A program made the position numbers and the translations under genes. From JAZNUH01 sp045592225 (GTDB lineage: Bacteria; Bacillota; Clostridia; UMGS1883; UMGS1540), in assembly GCA_045592225.1 (NCBI GenBank), contig JAZNUH010000042.1:1-7788 (forward strand): a DNA stretch of 7,788 bases, read 5' to 3'. The notes below the pieces were generated by a model that had not been told where the DNA came from, did not search any database, and saw only the letters and a list, made by a program, of their open reading frames with translations. Shown here piece after piece: positions 1 through 7,605 of this stretch; the first letter of the stretch is position 1, and each line of letters starts with the position of its first letter.

Positions 1-1685
1 ATGTCCACAATGTAGTCAGCGGCGTACATAGTGTCCTCGTCGTGTTCAACAACTATGAGGGTGTTCCCTAAATCACGCAGACTTTTAAGTGATGCTAAAA
101 GGCGCGAATTATCACGCTGGTGCAGACCTATACTTGGCTCGTCAAGAATGTATAAAACACCTGTAAGGCCCGAGCCTATCTGTGTGGCAAGACGAATTCG
201 CTGTGCCTCGCCGCCTGACAGGGTGCCTGCGGCACGTGAAAGAGTGAGGTAGGAAAGACCTACATTGTTTAAAAAGCTAAGACGAGCGTTTATTTCTTTT
301 AATATCTGCTCTGCAATGGTTGTGTCCTTTTCTCCGAGAGAAAGACTCTTGAAAAAGGCGATAAGCTTTTCAACCGACATATCGGTAAGGTCTTTAATGT
401 TGATGCCGCCAACGGTAACCGCTAGAATTTCGGGGCGCAGACGTGCACCGTGACAATCGGGACAATCATTTTCAACCATCAGTCTTTCTATATCGTTGCG
501 GGTCCACTCGGAAGTGGTTTCCTTGTATCTGCGTTCGAGATTGGGTATTATTCCTTCAAAGGGAGTGTGATAACTGCCCTTGCCGTAATCCCTTTCATAG
601 GTCATTTTTATTTTCTCGGTTCCTGTGCCGTACATTACCTTGTCAAGCACGGCAGGGGGAATATCCTTTATGGGGCTGTTTATGTCAAAGCCGTAGTGGT
701 CGGCAAGACCCGAAATATACATGTTCGCCATACTGGACTCCTTGTCTATATGATTCCAGCCGAGAGCGTGAATACCGCCGTTGAGTAAGGATTTTTCGGG
801 GTCAACCATTACTCTTGAAGGGTCAATTCTCATTAAGGTTCCAAGACCTGCACAGGTGGGGCAGGCGCCGAAAGGACTGTTAAATGAAAAGGAACGCGGA
901 GAAAGCTCTTCAATACTTACTCCGCAATCGTGGCAGGCATAGTTCTGGCTGAACATATGCTCTTCACCGCCTACAACCGAAATGTTTACAATACCGCCTG
1001 CAAGGTCGAGAGCAGTTTCGAGCGAGTCGGTAAGTCTGCCCCGTATTTCAGGCTTTATCTGTAAACGGTCAACCACTATGTCTATGTTATGTTTTTTTGT
1101 TTTTTCGAGTGTAATTTCCTCGTCCAGTTCACGCATTTCGCCGTTTACACGAACACGCACATATCCGTTTTTTCTTGCATCTGTAAATATTTTCTGATGA
1201 GTACCCTTTTTTGCACGTATGATAGGCGCTAAAATAAGTATCTTTGTTTTTTCGGGCATATCCATAACCGCATCAATTATCTGGTCAATGGTCTGCTGTT
1301 TTATTTCTTTGCCGCACACGGGACAGTGGGGCACACCTATGCGTGCATACAAAAGTCTTAAATAATCGTATATTTCGGTAACCGTACCCACCGTTGAACG
1401 TGGGTTTTTGTGTGTGGTTTTCTGTTCAATGGAAATGGCGGGGGAGAGACCTTCAATGTAATCCACGTTCGCCTTATCCATCTGACCTAAAAATTGACGT
1501 GCGTATGCGGAAAGGCTTTCTACATATCTTCTTCTGCCCTCGGCATAAATGGTGTCAAAGGCGAGCGAGCTTTTGCCCGAGCCGCTGAGTCCTGTGAAAA
1601 CCACCAGACTGTCTCTTGGTATTTCAACATCAACATTTTTAAGGTTATTTTCTTTTGCGCCCTTTATTTTTATTGTTTTGTTCAT
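1..1685 (-). CDS. uvrA: UvrA, excinuclease ABC subunit A (N-terminal 561 codons; cut by window edge)
   Basis: UvrA is the ATP-dependent DNA damage sensor of nucleotide excision repair; it loads UvrB at lesions in the cytoplasm. The gene is absent from the left edge onward, so about 60% of the usual ~940 residues is present. Seen in the translation: start MNKTIKIKGAKENNL, Walker A GLSGSGKSS at about 32-40, a CPVCG pair at 121/124, the first zinc module with Cys251/Cys254 and Cys275/Cys278, the ABC signature LSGGE at 489-493, and Walker B ending in Asp515-Glu516 (LDEPS) of the first ATPase. The reading frame is open throughout and ends in the EHDEDT...ADYIVD segment. The ATG is preceded by GGAG six bases away, lying inside the end of uvrB. 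It overlaps uvrB by 41 bases in a different frame, so translation is probably coupled. No truncation or key-residue loss is seen. Identification is very secure. Confidence 0.98.
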   Translation of the reverse strand, partial: MNKTIKIKGAKENNLKNVDVEIPRDSLVVFTGLSGSGKSSLAFDTIYAEGRRRYVESLSAYARQFLGQMDKANVDYIEGLSPAISIEQKTTHKNPRSTVGTVTEIYDYLRLLYARIGVPHCPVCGKEIKQQTIDQIIDAVMDMPEKTKILILAPIIRAKKGTHQKIFTDARKNGYVRVRVNGEMRELDEEITLEKTKKHNIDIVVDRLQIKPEIRGRLTDSLETALDLAGGIVNISVVGGEEHMFSQNYACHDCGVSIEELSPRSFSFNSPFGACPTCAGLGTLMRIDPSRVMVDPEKSLLNGGIHALGWNHIDKESSMANMYISGLADHYGFDINSPIKDIPPAVLDKVMYGTGTEKIKMTYERDYGKGSYHTPFEGIIPNLERRYKETTSEWTRNDIERLMVENDCPDCHGARLRPEILAVTVGGINIKDLTDMSVEKLIAFFKSLSLGEKDTTIAEQILKEINARLSFLNNVGLSYLTLSRAAGTLSGGEAQRIRLATQIGSGLTGVLYILDEPSIGLHQRDNSRLLASLKSLRDLGNTLIVVEHDEDTMYAADYIVD

Positions 1686-3630
1686 CTTCTTCTCCGTTTA
1701 ATCTCATAATTTTATCTCGTATTTTAGCCGCATCCTCAAACCTTAGTTCCTTTGCAGCCCTGTTCATTTCTGCAGTAAGCTTTTCTATAAGCTCTTCTGT
1801 ATTGACCTCGGCAACGTCGGTGGGTGCATCGGGCACAGTTGCCTCAATAACATCACGCACCGCCTTTTTGATTGTACGGGGAACAATGCCGTGCTTTTGG
1901 TTGTATTCACTCTGCAGCTTTCTGCGGCGGTTTGTTTCGTCAATGGCACGCTGCATGGAGCCCGTAATATTATCTGCGTACATTATAACCTTGCCCTCGG
2001 CATTTCGTGCCGCTCTGCCTATTGTCTGTATAAGCGAGGTTTCACTGCGCAAAAAGCCTTCTTTGTCAGCGTCGAGTATTGCTACAAGCGATACCTCGGG
2101 CAAATCAAGACCTTCTCTGAGAAGGTTTATGCCCACAAGCACATCAAACACCCCAAGACGTAAATCACGCACTATTTCCATGCGCTCCATGGTGTCAATA
2201 TCGTGGTGCATATATTTTACCGCAACGCCCATTTCACGCAGATATTCGGTTAAATCCTCTGCCATTTTCTTGGTGAGGGTGGTAACAAGAACACGTTCCT
2301 TTTTCTCGGTGCGCTTGTATATCTCGCCCAAAAGGTCATCCACCTGACCCTTGACAGGGCGGATAATAACCTCGGGGTCGAGCAGTCCTGTGGGACGTAT
2401 AACCTGTTCAACTATTGCAGAAGAACGGCTCCGCTCATATTCGGAAGGTGTTGCGCTTACATATACCACCTGATTTACCCGCTTTTCAAACTCGTCAAAG
2501 GTTAGTGGGCGGTTATCAAAGGCGGAGGGGAGACGGAAGCCAAAATCAACAAGATTCTGCTTTCGCGACCTGTCACCCGCATACATTGCACGAACCTGCG
2601 GAATGGTAACATGGCTTTCATCTACCACAAGCAGATAATCCTCGGGGAAATAGTCCATAAGCGTATATGGTGCCGAACCCGGCGGACGTGCATTTATATA
2701 ACGTGAATAGTTTTCTATGCCACGGCAAAAACCAATTTCACGCATCATTTCAATATCATAATTTGTTCTGCCTATAATTCTCTGCTGTTCCAGAAGCTTG
2801 TTTTCCTGTTCAAACTGCTTTGCACGTATTTGGAGCTCCTGCTCTATGCCCTGTATGGCAATTTCCATTTTGTCGCGGGTTGTAACGTAGTGGGAGGCAG
2901 GGTAAATGGCAACGTGATTGCGTACCCCCAGCACTTCGCCTGTCAGAACATCTATTTCTGTTATTTTTTCTATTTCATCGCCAAAAAATTCAACGCGGAT
3001 TGCCTTAGTGTCTGCCGATGCGGGAAATATTTCAAGCACATCGCCACGCACACGGAATTTACCGCGTATAAAGTTTATGTCATTGCGCTCGTACTGAATT
3101 TCAATAAGCTTCATAATTATTTCGTCACGGTCACGCTCCATGCCTGTGCGCAGTGACAAAATAAGATTTTTGTAGTCGTTGGGGTCACCGAGACTGTATA
3201 TACAGGAAACACTTGAAACAACAATTACATCTCTGCGTTCGAAAAGTGCTGATGTGGCACTGTGACGCAGCTTGTCAATCTCGTCGTTTATCTGTGCATC
3301 CTTTTCTATATATGTGTCGGTCTGGGGGATATAAGCCTCAGGCTGATAGTAGTCATAGTAGGAAACAAAAAACTCAACCGCACTGTTCGGGAAAAACTCC
3401 TTGAACTCACTGCAAAGCTGTGCCGCAAGGGTTTTGTTGTGAGCAAGGACAAGGGTGGGCTTGTTAACCTTTGCAATGGTGTTTGCAATGGTAAAGGTTT
3501 TACCCGAGCCGGTAACACCCAGCAGGGTTTGTGACTTGTCACCACGGAGAATGCCTGATGACAGTTTATCTATTGCCTGTGGCTGGTCACCCTTTGGCGT
3601 GTATTCAGAAACAACCTTAAATTCACTCAT
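1645..3630 (-). CDS. uvrB: UvrB, excinuclease ABC subunit B
   Basis: UvrB is the helicase-like damage-verification subunit of nucleotide excision repair; it receives DNA from UvrA and recruits UvrC for incision. From the ATG at 3630 the protein is 661 residues, the normal family length. Seen: N terminus FKVVSEYTPKGDQPQAI; Walker A GVTGSGKT at about 38-45; the beta-hairpin YYDYYQPEAYIP at about 91-102, which holds the damaged strand; the DESH box at 337-340; motif VI QTIGRAARN from 535; and a C-terminal UVR domain (about 610-648, LIEKLTAEM...LRFEDAAKIRDKI) that binds UvrC or UvrA. The tail is basic (KNKGRKRK) and is encoded in the 41-base overlap with uvrA. An in-frame Met 21 codons upstream (3693) is rejected, because the 3630 start has an excellent AAGGAGGA site and the family N terminus. 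It overlaps the upstream gene by 8 bases (ATGAGTGA). Complete and apparently functional. Confidence 0.98.
   Translation of the reverse strand: MSEFKVVSEYTPKGDQPQAIDKLSSGILRGDKSQTLLGVTGSGKTFTIANTIAKVNKPTLVLAHNKTLAAQLCSEFKEFFPNSAVEFFVSYYDYYQPEAYIPQTDTYIEKDAQINDEIDKLRHSATSALFERRDVIVVSSVSCIYSLGDPNDYKNLILSLRTGMERDRDEIIMKLIEIQYERNDINFIRGKFRVRGDVLEIFPASADTKAIRVEFFGDEIEKITEIDVLTGEVLGVRNHVAIYPASHYVTTRDKMEIAIQGIEQELQIRAKQFEQENKLLEQQRIIGRTNYDIEMMREIGFCRGIENYSRYINARPPGSAPYTLMDYFPEDYLLVVDESHVTIPQVRAMYAGDRSRKQNLVDFGFRLPSAFDNRPLTFDEFEKRVNQVVYVSATPSEYERSRSSAIVEQVIRPTGLLDPEVIIRPVKGQVDDLLGEIYKRTEKKERVLVTTLTKKMAEDLTEYLREMGVAVKYMHHDIDTMERMEIVRDLRLGVFDVLVGINLLREGLDLPEVSLVAILDADKEGFLRSETSLIQTIGRAARNAEGKVIMYADNITGSMQRAIDETNRRRKLQSEYNQKHGIVPRTIKKAVRDVIEATVPDAPTDVAEVNTEELIEKLTAEMNRAAKELRFEDAAKIRDKIMRLNGEEDEQNNKNKGRKRK
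1692..1695 (-). promoter_or_regulatory. Ribosome binding site of uvrA, inside uvrB
   Basis: On the minus strand GGAG sits six bases before the ATG at 1685 and lies within the uvrB reading frame. It fixes the uvrA start in the overlap, since the residues that follow (NKTIKIKGAKENNL) match the normal UvrA N terminus. Confidence 0.8.
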
Positions 3631-4282
3631 CGGCAGTCCTCCTTCCCTTGGGACAGTTTTTAATGCATATTCCGCACACGGCACCTCTGCCAATGTGCTG
3701 GAACTGTTTTTTCATATAGTTACTGCAGGCGGCGGCATCGAAAATATCCTCGCGGGTCATACCCTCACAAAAGGCATTGCCGCTTATTGCCATGGCGGGG
3801 CACTTGTCACGGCATATAGTGCAGCTGCCGCATTTATCAAGCTGTTCGCAATCCATGGCAGGGAGAGGTGCGTTTGTAAACACTGTGCCCAGTCTAACAC
3901 GTGGACCGTACTTATCAGAAACAAACAAGGCAGATTTGCCGATGTAACCAAGTCCTGCCTTTACTGCCGCCATTTTGTGTGAGAAAATACCGCTGTAGCC
4001 GTTTACCGACTGTGAAGCGGGCACAGCCGCAGCCTCATAGCCATTATTCATTAAAAATAGCACAAGTCGCTCTTCAATATTATCAATAAAAGCGTTAACC
4101 GACCTGTAATGGCTGAAATACGTGTGGGTGGGAGCAGTGTCAATCTGGTCAATTACCGGATTTGAAAGAGGCACAACAATAGTTATGGCTGTGTGCAGAC
4201 CCTTAAAGGGAGAGGGAACAGCAGAATAACCAAAGCAGGTAATCTGGTTGTCATTTAAAAGTTTTTGGATACCGTTGTGCAT
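3623..4282 (-). CDS. Short QueG-like (COG1600-type) protein with two [4Fe-4S] clusters
   Basis: A 219-residue protein resembling the core of epoxyqueuosine reductase (QueG), the cobalamin and iron-sulfur enzyme of the last step of queuosine synthesis in tRNA. Seen: a QueG-like segment KAGLGYIGKSALFVSDKYG at about 108-126; a first cluster motif CGSCTICRDKCP with Cys151, 154, 157 and 161; then Cys186 and CGICIKNCP with Cys203, 206 and 210. This gives the eight cysteines of a double-cluster ferredoxin-like fold. It is much shorter than QueG (usually above 300 residues) and ends right after the second cluster, with no C-terminal tRNA-binding or HEAT-like part. Where QueG has a V-D-S-x-P-x-x-E type motif before KAG, this protein has VNGYSGIFSHK, so the catalytic Asp appears to be missing. 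Queuosine reduction is therefore doubtful; a generic redox or cobalamin role is possible. The start is the first ATG after an in-frame TGA; AGGAG lies 12 bases upstream, a long spacing. It is the first gene of the uvrBA operon. Confidence 0.85.
   Translation of the reverse strand: MHNGIQKLLNDNQITCFGYSAVPSPFKGLHTAITIVVPLSNPVIDQIDTAPTHTYFSHYRSVNAFIDNIEERLVLFLMNNGYEAAAVPASQSVNGYSGIFSHKMAAVKAGLGYIGKSALFVSDKYGPRVRLGTVFTNAPLPAMDCEQLDKCGSCTICRDKCPAMAISGNAFCEGMTREDIFDAAACSNYMKKQFQHIGRGAVCGICIKNCPKGRRTADE
3637..3644 (-). promoter_or_regulatory. Ribosome binding site of uvrB; decides its start
   Basis: The minus strand reads AAGGAGGA six bases before the ATG at 3630. This near-perfect site lies inside the end of the upstream QueG-like gene and chooses the start at 3630 over the in-frame Met at 3693. 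Confidence 0.9.
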
Positions 4283-4293
4283 ACCTTTTCACT

Positions 4294-4349
4294 TCTCCTT
4301 GAATGTAATGATATTATTATAACAATAAGAAGCAAAATATTCAAGGAGA
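4294..4349. repeat. Perfect 11-base inverted repeat flanking the repair-operon promoter
   Basis: Plus-strand TCTCCTTGAAT at 4294-4304 is the exact reverse complement of ATTCAAGGAGA at 4339-4349, with 34 bases between. One arm contains the -35 box of the leftward promoter and the other contains the ribosome binding site of its first gene, with the -10 between them. The -35 arm lies upstream of the expected transcript start, so this cannot be an mRNA hairpin from that promoter. A paired protein-binding site (operator) is the natural reading; chance similarity to the AAGGAG sequence is the alternative. Confidence 0.6.
4316..4344 (-). promoter_or_regulatory. Sigma-A-type promoter of the QueG-like/uvrB/uvrA operon
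   Basis: The minus strand shows TTGAAT (4344-4339), a 17-base spacer and a perfect TATAAT (4321-4316). Transcription would start near 4309, giving a leader of roughly 25 bases. The -35 box matches consensus at four of six positions. Spacing, perfect -10 and position directly before the operon's first gene make this convincing. No LexA-type GAAC-N4-GTTC box is seen around it, so SOS control of uvrBA is not evident. Confidence 0.8.
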
Positions 4350-4441
4350 TATGAAAATAAAATAAGCGTATTTTTATGGCAGAGGCCTCAAATTCGGTTT
4401 AAAAAAGGATGCAGGAAAAAATGTACTTTACAAAATTAGCC

Positions 4442-4471
4442 TTGACAGTATTTAGAGCCCCAAAGTATAAT
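4442..4471 (+). promoter_or_regulatory. Sigma-A-type promoter of the SLH surface-protein gene
   Basis: A perfect TTGACA (4442-4447) and a perfect TATAAT (4466-4471) are separated by 18 bases. Transcription would start near 4478, leaving a leader of about 40 bases before the ATG at 4518. Both hexamers match consensus fully, so strong basal expression is likely. It lies about 100 bases from the leftward promoter and points away from it. Confidence 0.85.
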
Positions 4472-4517
4472 AAAATTAAGATAAAAGGTGACATACTGAA
4501 CGGAGCGTGTAATTATT

Positions 4518-7500
4518 ATGGCAAAAAGGTTAATGGCATTCTTTCTTGCAGTATTTATGCTGTTTTGTACATACAGTGTAGTACTTGCAGAGGAAGAAAA
4601 AAACGAAGAAACAAAGGAATACACCATTGTTACAAACGGTGATTTTGAGAAAAAGGAGGGCTGGGGTCTGCCTAAAGAGGCGACCTATGTCGAGGGCGAA
4701 AATGCTTACGAGGGAGAGGGTGCAGTTAAGATTGAATCAACAGGTGATGCATTCTTTACCCAGAGCATATATCTTGTCGGCGGCGAAACATATGAATTAA
4801 GCCTTATGGCAAAGAGTGATACGGGTGCACTGGCAGCCGTAAAGTTTGAATATTATTCACGCTATGCATTTGCAGGTGATTTTGAGCAGAGATGGAGCAT
4901 AGGTAAAAAGTGGACAGAATGTAAGGTTAAGTTTGAGGTCCCTGAAATTGTTGCCAGCGCAACCATGCTGGTAAGACTCTGGGGCGGCGGAAACCTGTAT
5001 TTTGATAATATTAAAATTGAAGGTAAAATATCCGACCTGCTTATACAAAGTAAGGACCAGTCGGCGGCTGTTGTTGACCCATTTAATCCCGAGGCATCTA
5101 TGATAAAACCCGCAATCGGTGATGAAAACCTTTTTGAAAACGGCGATATGGAAACACTGGGAGAGGACGGCTTCCCTGTTAAGGTTGATGCTCACGGTGG
5201 TGGCTGGAATCAGGATAAGGTAACACTTGAAACCGAGGAGGTTTACAGCGGGAAATATGCCGCAAAAATAAGTACCCAGGACGGTGGAAGTCCATGGATA
5301 CGTCTGCAGGCTTATGACCTTATGGGCGGCGGTACATATCAGGTAAGCTTTTGGTACAAAGGTACAATAGGCACACCGGGCGCGGCATTTAACATAAAAC
5401 TTGAGGGATATACAGACAGCTCAATGCGAAGCGATAATTCGGTTATTCAGACTGACCTTATACGCTACTATACCTCGGAGAACTGGAAACAGGTTGTATA
5501 TACCTTTACCATTCCCGATAACTGTAAAATGGTGGCGCTGTATCCCAGATGTTACCCCGCAAGCGGTACATTATACGTTGACGATGTTAAGTTCTATCTT
5601 GTAGGAATGCCTTCCTTCTTTGAAATTGATACCGACCAGGTGTTCTACTATTCGGATGTAAAGGCAGGCACAGGCACAGTTAAAATAAAAGACCTTGCCG
5701 AGGATATCGGTTACAAGGTTAATGTTTCAATCCTTGACGGTGACAAGGTACTTATGCAGTCAAAGGATAATGAATTTGGAGAAGATAAAAAGGTATCTCT
5801 TATGTTCCCTGTGGACCTTATGAAGGACAAACTTAAGGAATATACATTCAGGGCGGAAATTCTGAATCCCGACGGAACGGTGGCAGATACCATTGAACAG
5901 GATATTTATAAGTGTGACAGACCGTCTATGCTTACAAAAGAGGGTAACTTTATAGTTGACGGCAAGCCATTTTACCCTGCGGTACTCTACCATTCAACAG
6001 ACCCCAAGACATTTAAAATGGCGGTTGAAGAAGGTATAAATGTTGTTCAGACGGCAATAAGAGCTACCCCTGAAGCAGTTATAGAGCTTCTGGATGCATA
6101 TCAGGCAGAGGGGATGAAGGTTGCCCTGATGCTTTACGAATCGAATAAGGCGGCAGGTGACCCCGCGAGAATAGATTTTACAAAGCAAATTGTTGCTGCT
6201 GTTAAAAACCATCCCGCACTTTTCTGCTGGATGACAATGGACGAACCCAACGCTCATTATAATAACAGAGCCGAACTGTATGACATACTCACGGCAGGCT
6301 ATAAGGCAATAAGGGAAATAGACCCTGTTCATCCCATCTATCATTGTGAGGCAAGTACAGACCTTTACGATATGGGACTTAAGTTTACAGATTCTATGGG
6401 TATTGACCCCTATCCGGGTTCCTTCTTCCCGTTTGAAACTCATGTTGCCGATGTAACGGCGCAGGCTGAAGAAATATCAAACAGATATGGCAAGGGTATT
6501 ATTCAGATTCTTGAAGTATTCACATTCGGTCAGGCGGCTCCTACAGAGGTACAGTTGCACTCAATGATGTATCAGTCAGTAATGGCAGGAGCCGATGCGA
6601 ACGGCTACTATCCATGGAAAATGGACAATCCTGAGGTTGACGGTGCTACACTTGATGTAAGTAAGTGGTGGCCGGTTATTCAGGCTTTTAAGGATTATGA
6701 ATATGATATAGTATGGCGTCATTACGGCAAGCACTATGATACACAGGTGTTTAATGAAATCCGCACAGATGATTACTGGATTGACATATGGGTAGATGGT
6801 GCCGATGTATATACGGCAGTATTAAACCGTAAGGCAGAGGAGCAGAAAATAAGTGTTCCCATGACAAGCGGAAACGGTCTTGTAAAAATACCGGGATATA
6901 GTGTTGCTCCTGTGAATGGGGATGCGACCATAACAAAGACCGAAGCAGGCTTCGATGTGGATATGCCCGCGGGTGCGGCGCTTCTCTTTAAGGTTACACC
7001 CGAATCTGCAGTCAATATCAGCCGATTGAATGAGTTTGGTGACCTTGCCGGCTATGATTGGGCGGCAGATGCGGTAAATCAGATGTACGGTGCAGAGGTT
7101 GTAAATGACAAGGGGGCATACACATTTGCTCCCGGCGAAAATATCACAAGAGGCGATTTTGTAAAATTTCTCATAAGGGCTCTGGGACTTTATGAGTATG
7201 AAACCTTCAGAGGTAATTTTGATGATGTTACACCCGATGCAGAGTACGCAGTTGAAGTTGCAATAGGCAAGCAGCTTGGCATACTCAAGGGCGTAGGAGA
7301 TAACTGCTTTAATCCCGAAGCACCCATTACAAGACAGGATTTAATGGTTATTTGTGCACGCGGAATGAATGTTGTACGTATTTTGGATAAGGCGGATTTA
7401 TCTGTACTTGATAGCTTTACCGATGTGGCAACCGTTGCGGATTATGCAAAGGAAAGCATTTCCGTAATGGCACAGTCGGGCATAGTAAAGGGGAATGATG

Positions 7501-7586
7501 ATGGAAGCATTAACCCCCTCGGAAACACAACAAGAGCAGAGGCTGCTGTGATAATGCAAAGAATATCAGACTGGAATTGCCAGTAA
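4518..7586 (+). CDS. Secreted SLH-anchored glycoside hydrolase-like protein with two CBM-like domains
   Basis: A 1022-residue exported protein, probably attached to the cell wall and acting on an unknown glycan. Order of parts: signal peptide 1-24 (MAKRLM, hydrophobic core, cut after VLA before EEE); a carbohydrate-binding-like beta-sandwich at about 36-169 (TNGDFE at the start, LYFDNIKIEG at the end); a second at about 203-361 (FENGDME to LYVDDVKFYL); an Ig-like region at about 362-468; a TIM-barrel-like region at about 470-760; a small beta domain at about 762-830; and three SLH repeats from about 840, 901 and 967 to the end. In the barrel, WMTMDEPN carries Glu576 (candidate acid/base) and ILEVFTFG carries Glu666 (candidate nucleophile), a 90-residue gap typical of clan GH-A. 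SLH signature motifs are ITRGD, ITRQD and TTRAE. The ATG is the only one after an in-frame TGA; GGAG is 12 bases upstream, rather far. I cannot assign a GH family or substrate; a non-catalytic role remains possible. Confidence 0.88.
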   Translation: MAKRLMAFFLAVFMLFCTYSVVLAEEEKNEETKEYTIVTNGDFEKKEGWGLPKEATYVEGENAYEGEGAVKIESTGDAFFTQSIYLVGGETYELSLMAKSDTGALAAVKFEYYSRYAFAGDFEQRWSIGKKWTECKVKFEVPEIVASATMLVRLWGGGNLYFDNIKIEGKISDLLIQSKDQSAAVVDPFNPEASMIKPAIGDENLFENGDMETLGEDGFPVKVDAHGGGWNQDKVTLETEEVYSGKYAAKISTQDGGSPWIRLQAYDLMGGGTYQVSFWYKGTIGTPGAAFNIKLEGYTDSSMRSDNSVIQTDLIRYYTSENWKQVVYTFTIPDNCKMVALYPRCYPASGTLYVDDVKFYLVGMPSFFEIDTDQVFYYSDVKAGTGTVKIKDLAEDIGYKVNVSILDGDKVLMQSKDNEFGEDKKVSLMFPVDLMKDKLKEYTFRAEILNPDGTVADTIEQDIYKCDRPSMLTKEGNFIVDGKPFYPAVLYHSTDPKTFKMAVEEGINVVQTAIRATPEAVIELLDAYQAEGMKVALMLYESNKAAGDPARIDFTKQIVAAVKNHPALFCWMTMDEPNAHYNNRAELYDILTAGYKAIREIDPVHPIYHCEASTDLYDMGLKFTDSMGIDPYPGSFFPFETHVADVTAQAEEISNRYGKGIIQILEVFTFGQAAPTEVQLHSMMYQSVMAGADANGYYPWKMDNPEVDGATLDVSKWWPVIQAFKDYEYDIVWRHYGKHYDTQVFNEIRTDDYWIDIWVDGADVYTAVLNRKAEEQKISVPMTSGNGLVKIPGYSVAPVNGDATITKTEAGFDVDMPAGAALLFKVTPESAVNISRLNEFGDLAGYDWAADAVNQMYGAEVVNDKGAYTFAPGENITRGDFVKFLIRALGLYEYETFRGNFDDVTPDAEYAVEVAIGKQLGILKGVGDNCFNPEAPITRQDLMVICARGMNVVRILDKADLSVLDSFTDVATVADYAKESISVMAQSGIVKGNDDGSINPLGNTTRAEAAVIMQRISDWNCQ

Positions 7587-7605
7587 CATTTTTTTAACTC
7601 TCTTC

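Noticed and set aside
1655..2347. 230-codon open frame on the plus strand
   Set aside because: It is fully antisense to uvrB, serine-rich as expected for a reverse-frame shadow, and has no ribosome binding site or recognisable domain.
3631..3693. Longer uvrB starting at the in-frame Met at 3693
   Set aside because: The extra 21 residues do not resemble UvrB, would lie within the QueG-like gene, and the start at 3630 has a near-perfect ribosome binding site.
3455..3982. 175-codon plus-strand open frame across the uvrB/QueG-like junction
   Set aside because: It is antisense to two well-supported genes and shows no family resemblance.
4344..4365. AAGGAG followed by ATG and a four-residue frame (MKIK, stop) in the intergenic region
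   Set aside because: It is too short to judge, lies upstream of the rightward promoter, and its AAGGAG is part of the inverted-repeat arm. It is probably chance.
4354..4377. AT-only inverted repeat (AAAATA...TATTTT) in the intergenic region
   Set aside because: Six A-T pairs are expected by chance in such AT-rich DNA and form no stable stem.
4382..4389. GAGGCCTC palindrome between the divergent promoters
   Set aside because: An isolated 8-base palindrome without flanking symmetry or a second copy nearby is weak evidence for a binding site.
4409..4642. 77-codon plus-strand frame overlapping the start of the SLH gene
   Set aside because: It begins upstream of the consensus promoter at 4442-4471 and has no family features; the overlapping SLH frame has a clear signal peptide.
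5994..6443. 149-codon minus-strand frame inside the SLH gene
   Set aside because: It is antisense to the barrel-coding region and shows no ribosome binding site or domain.
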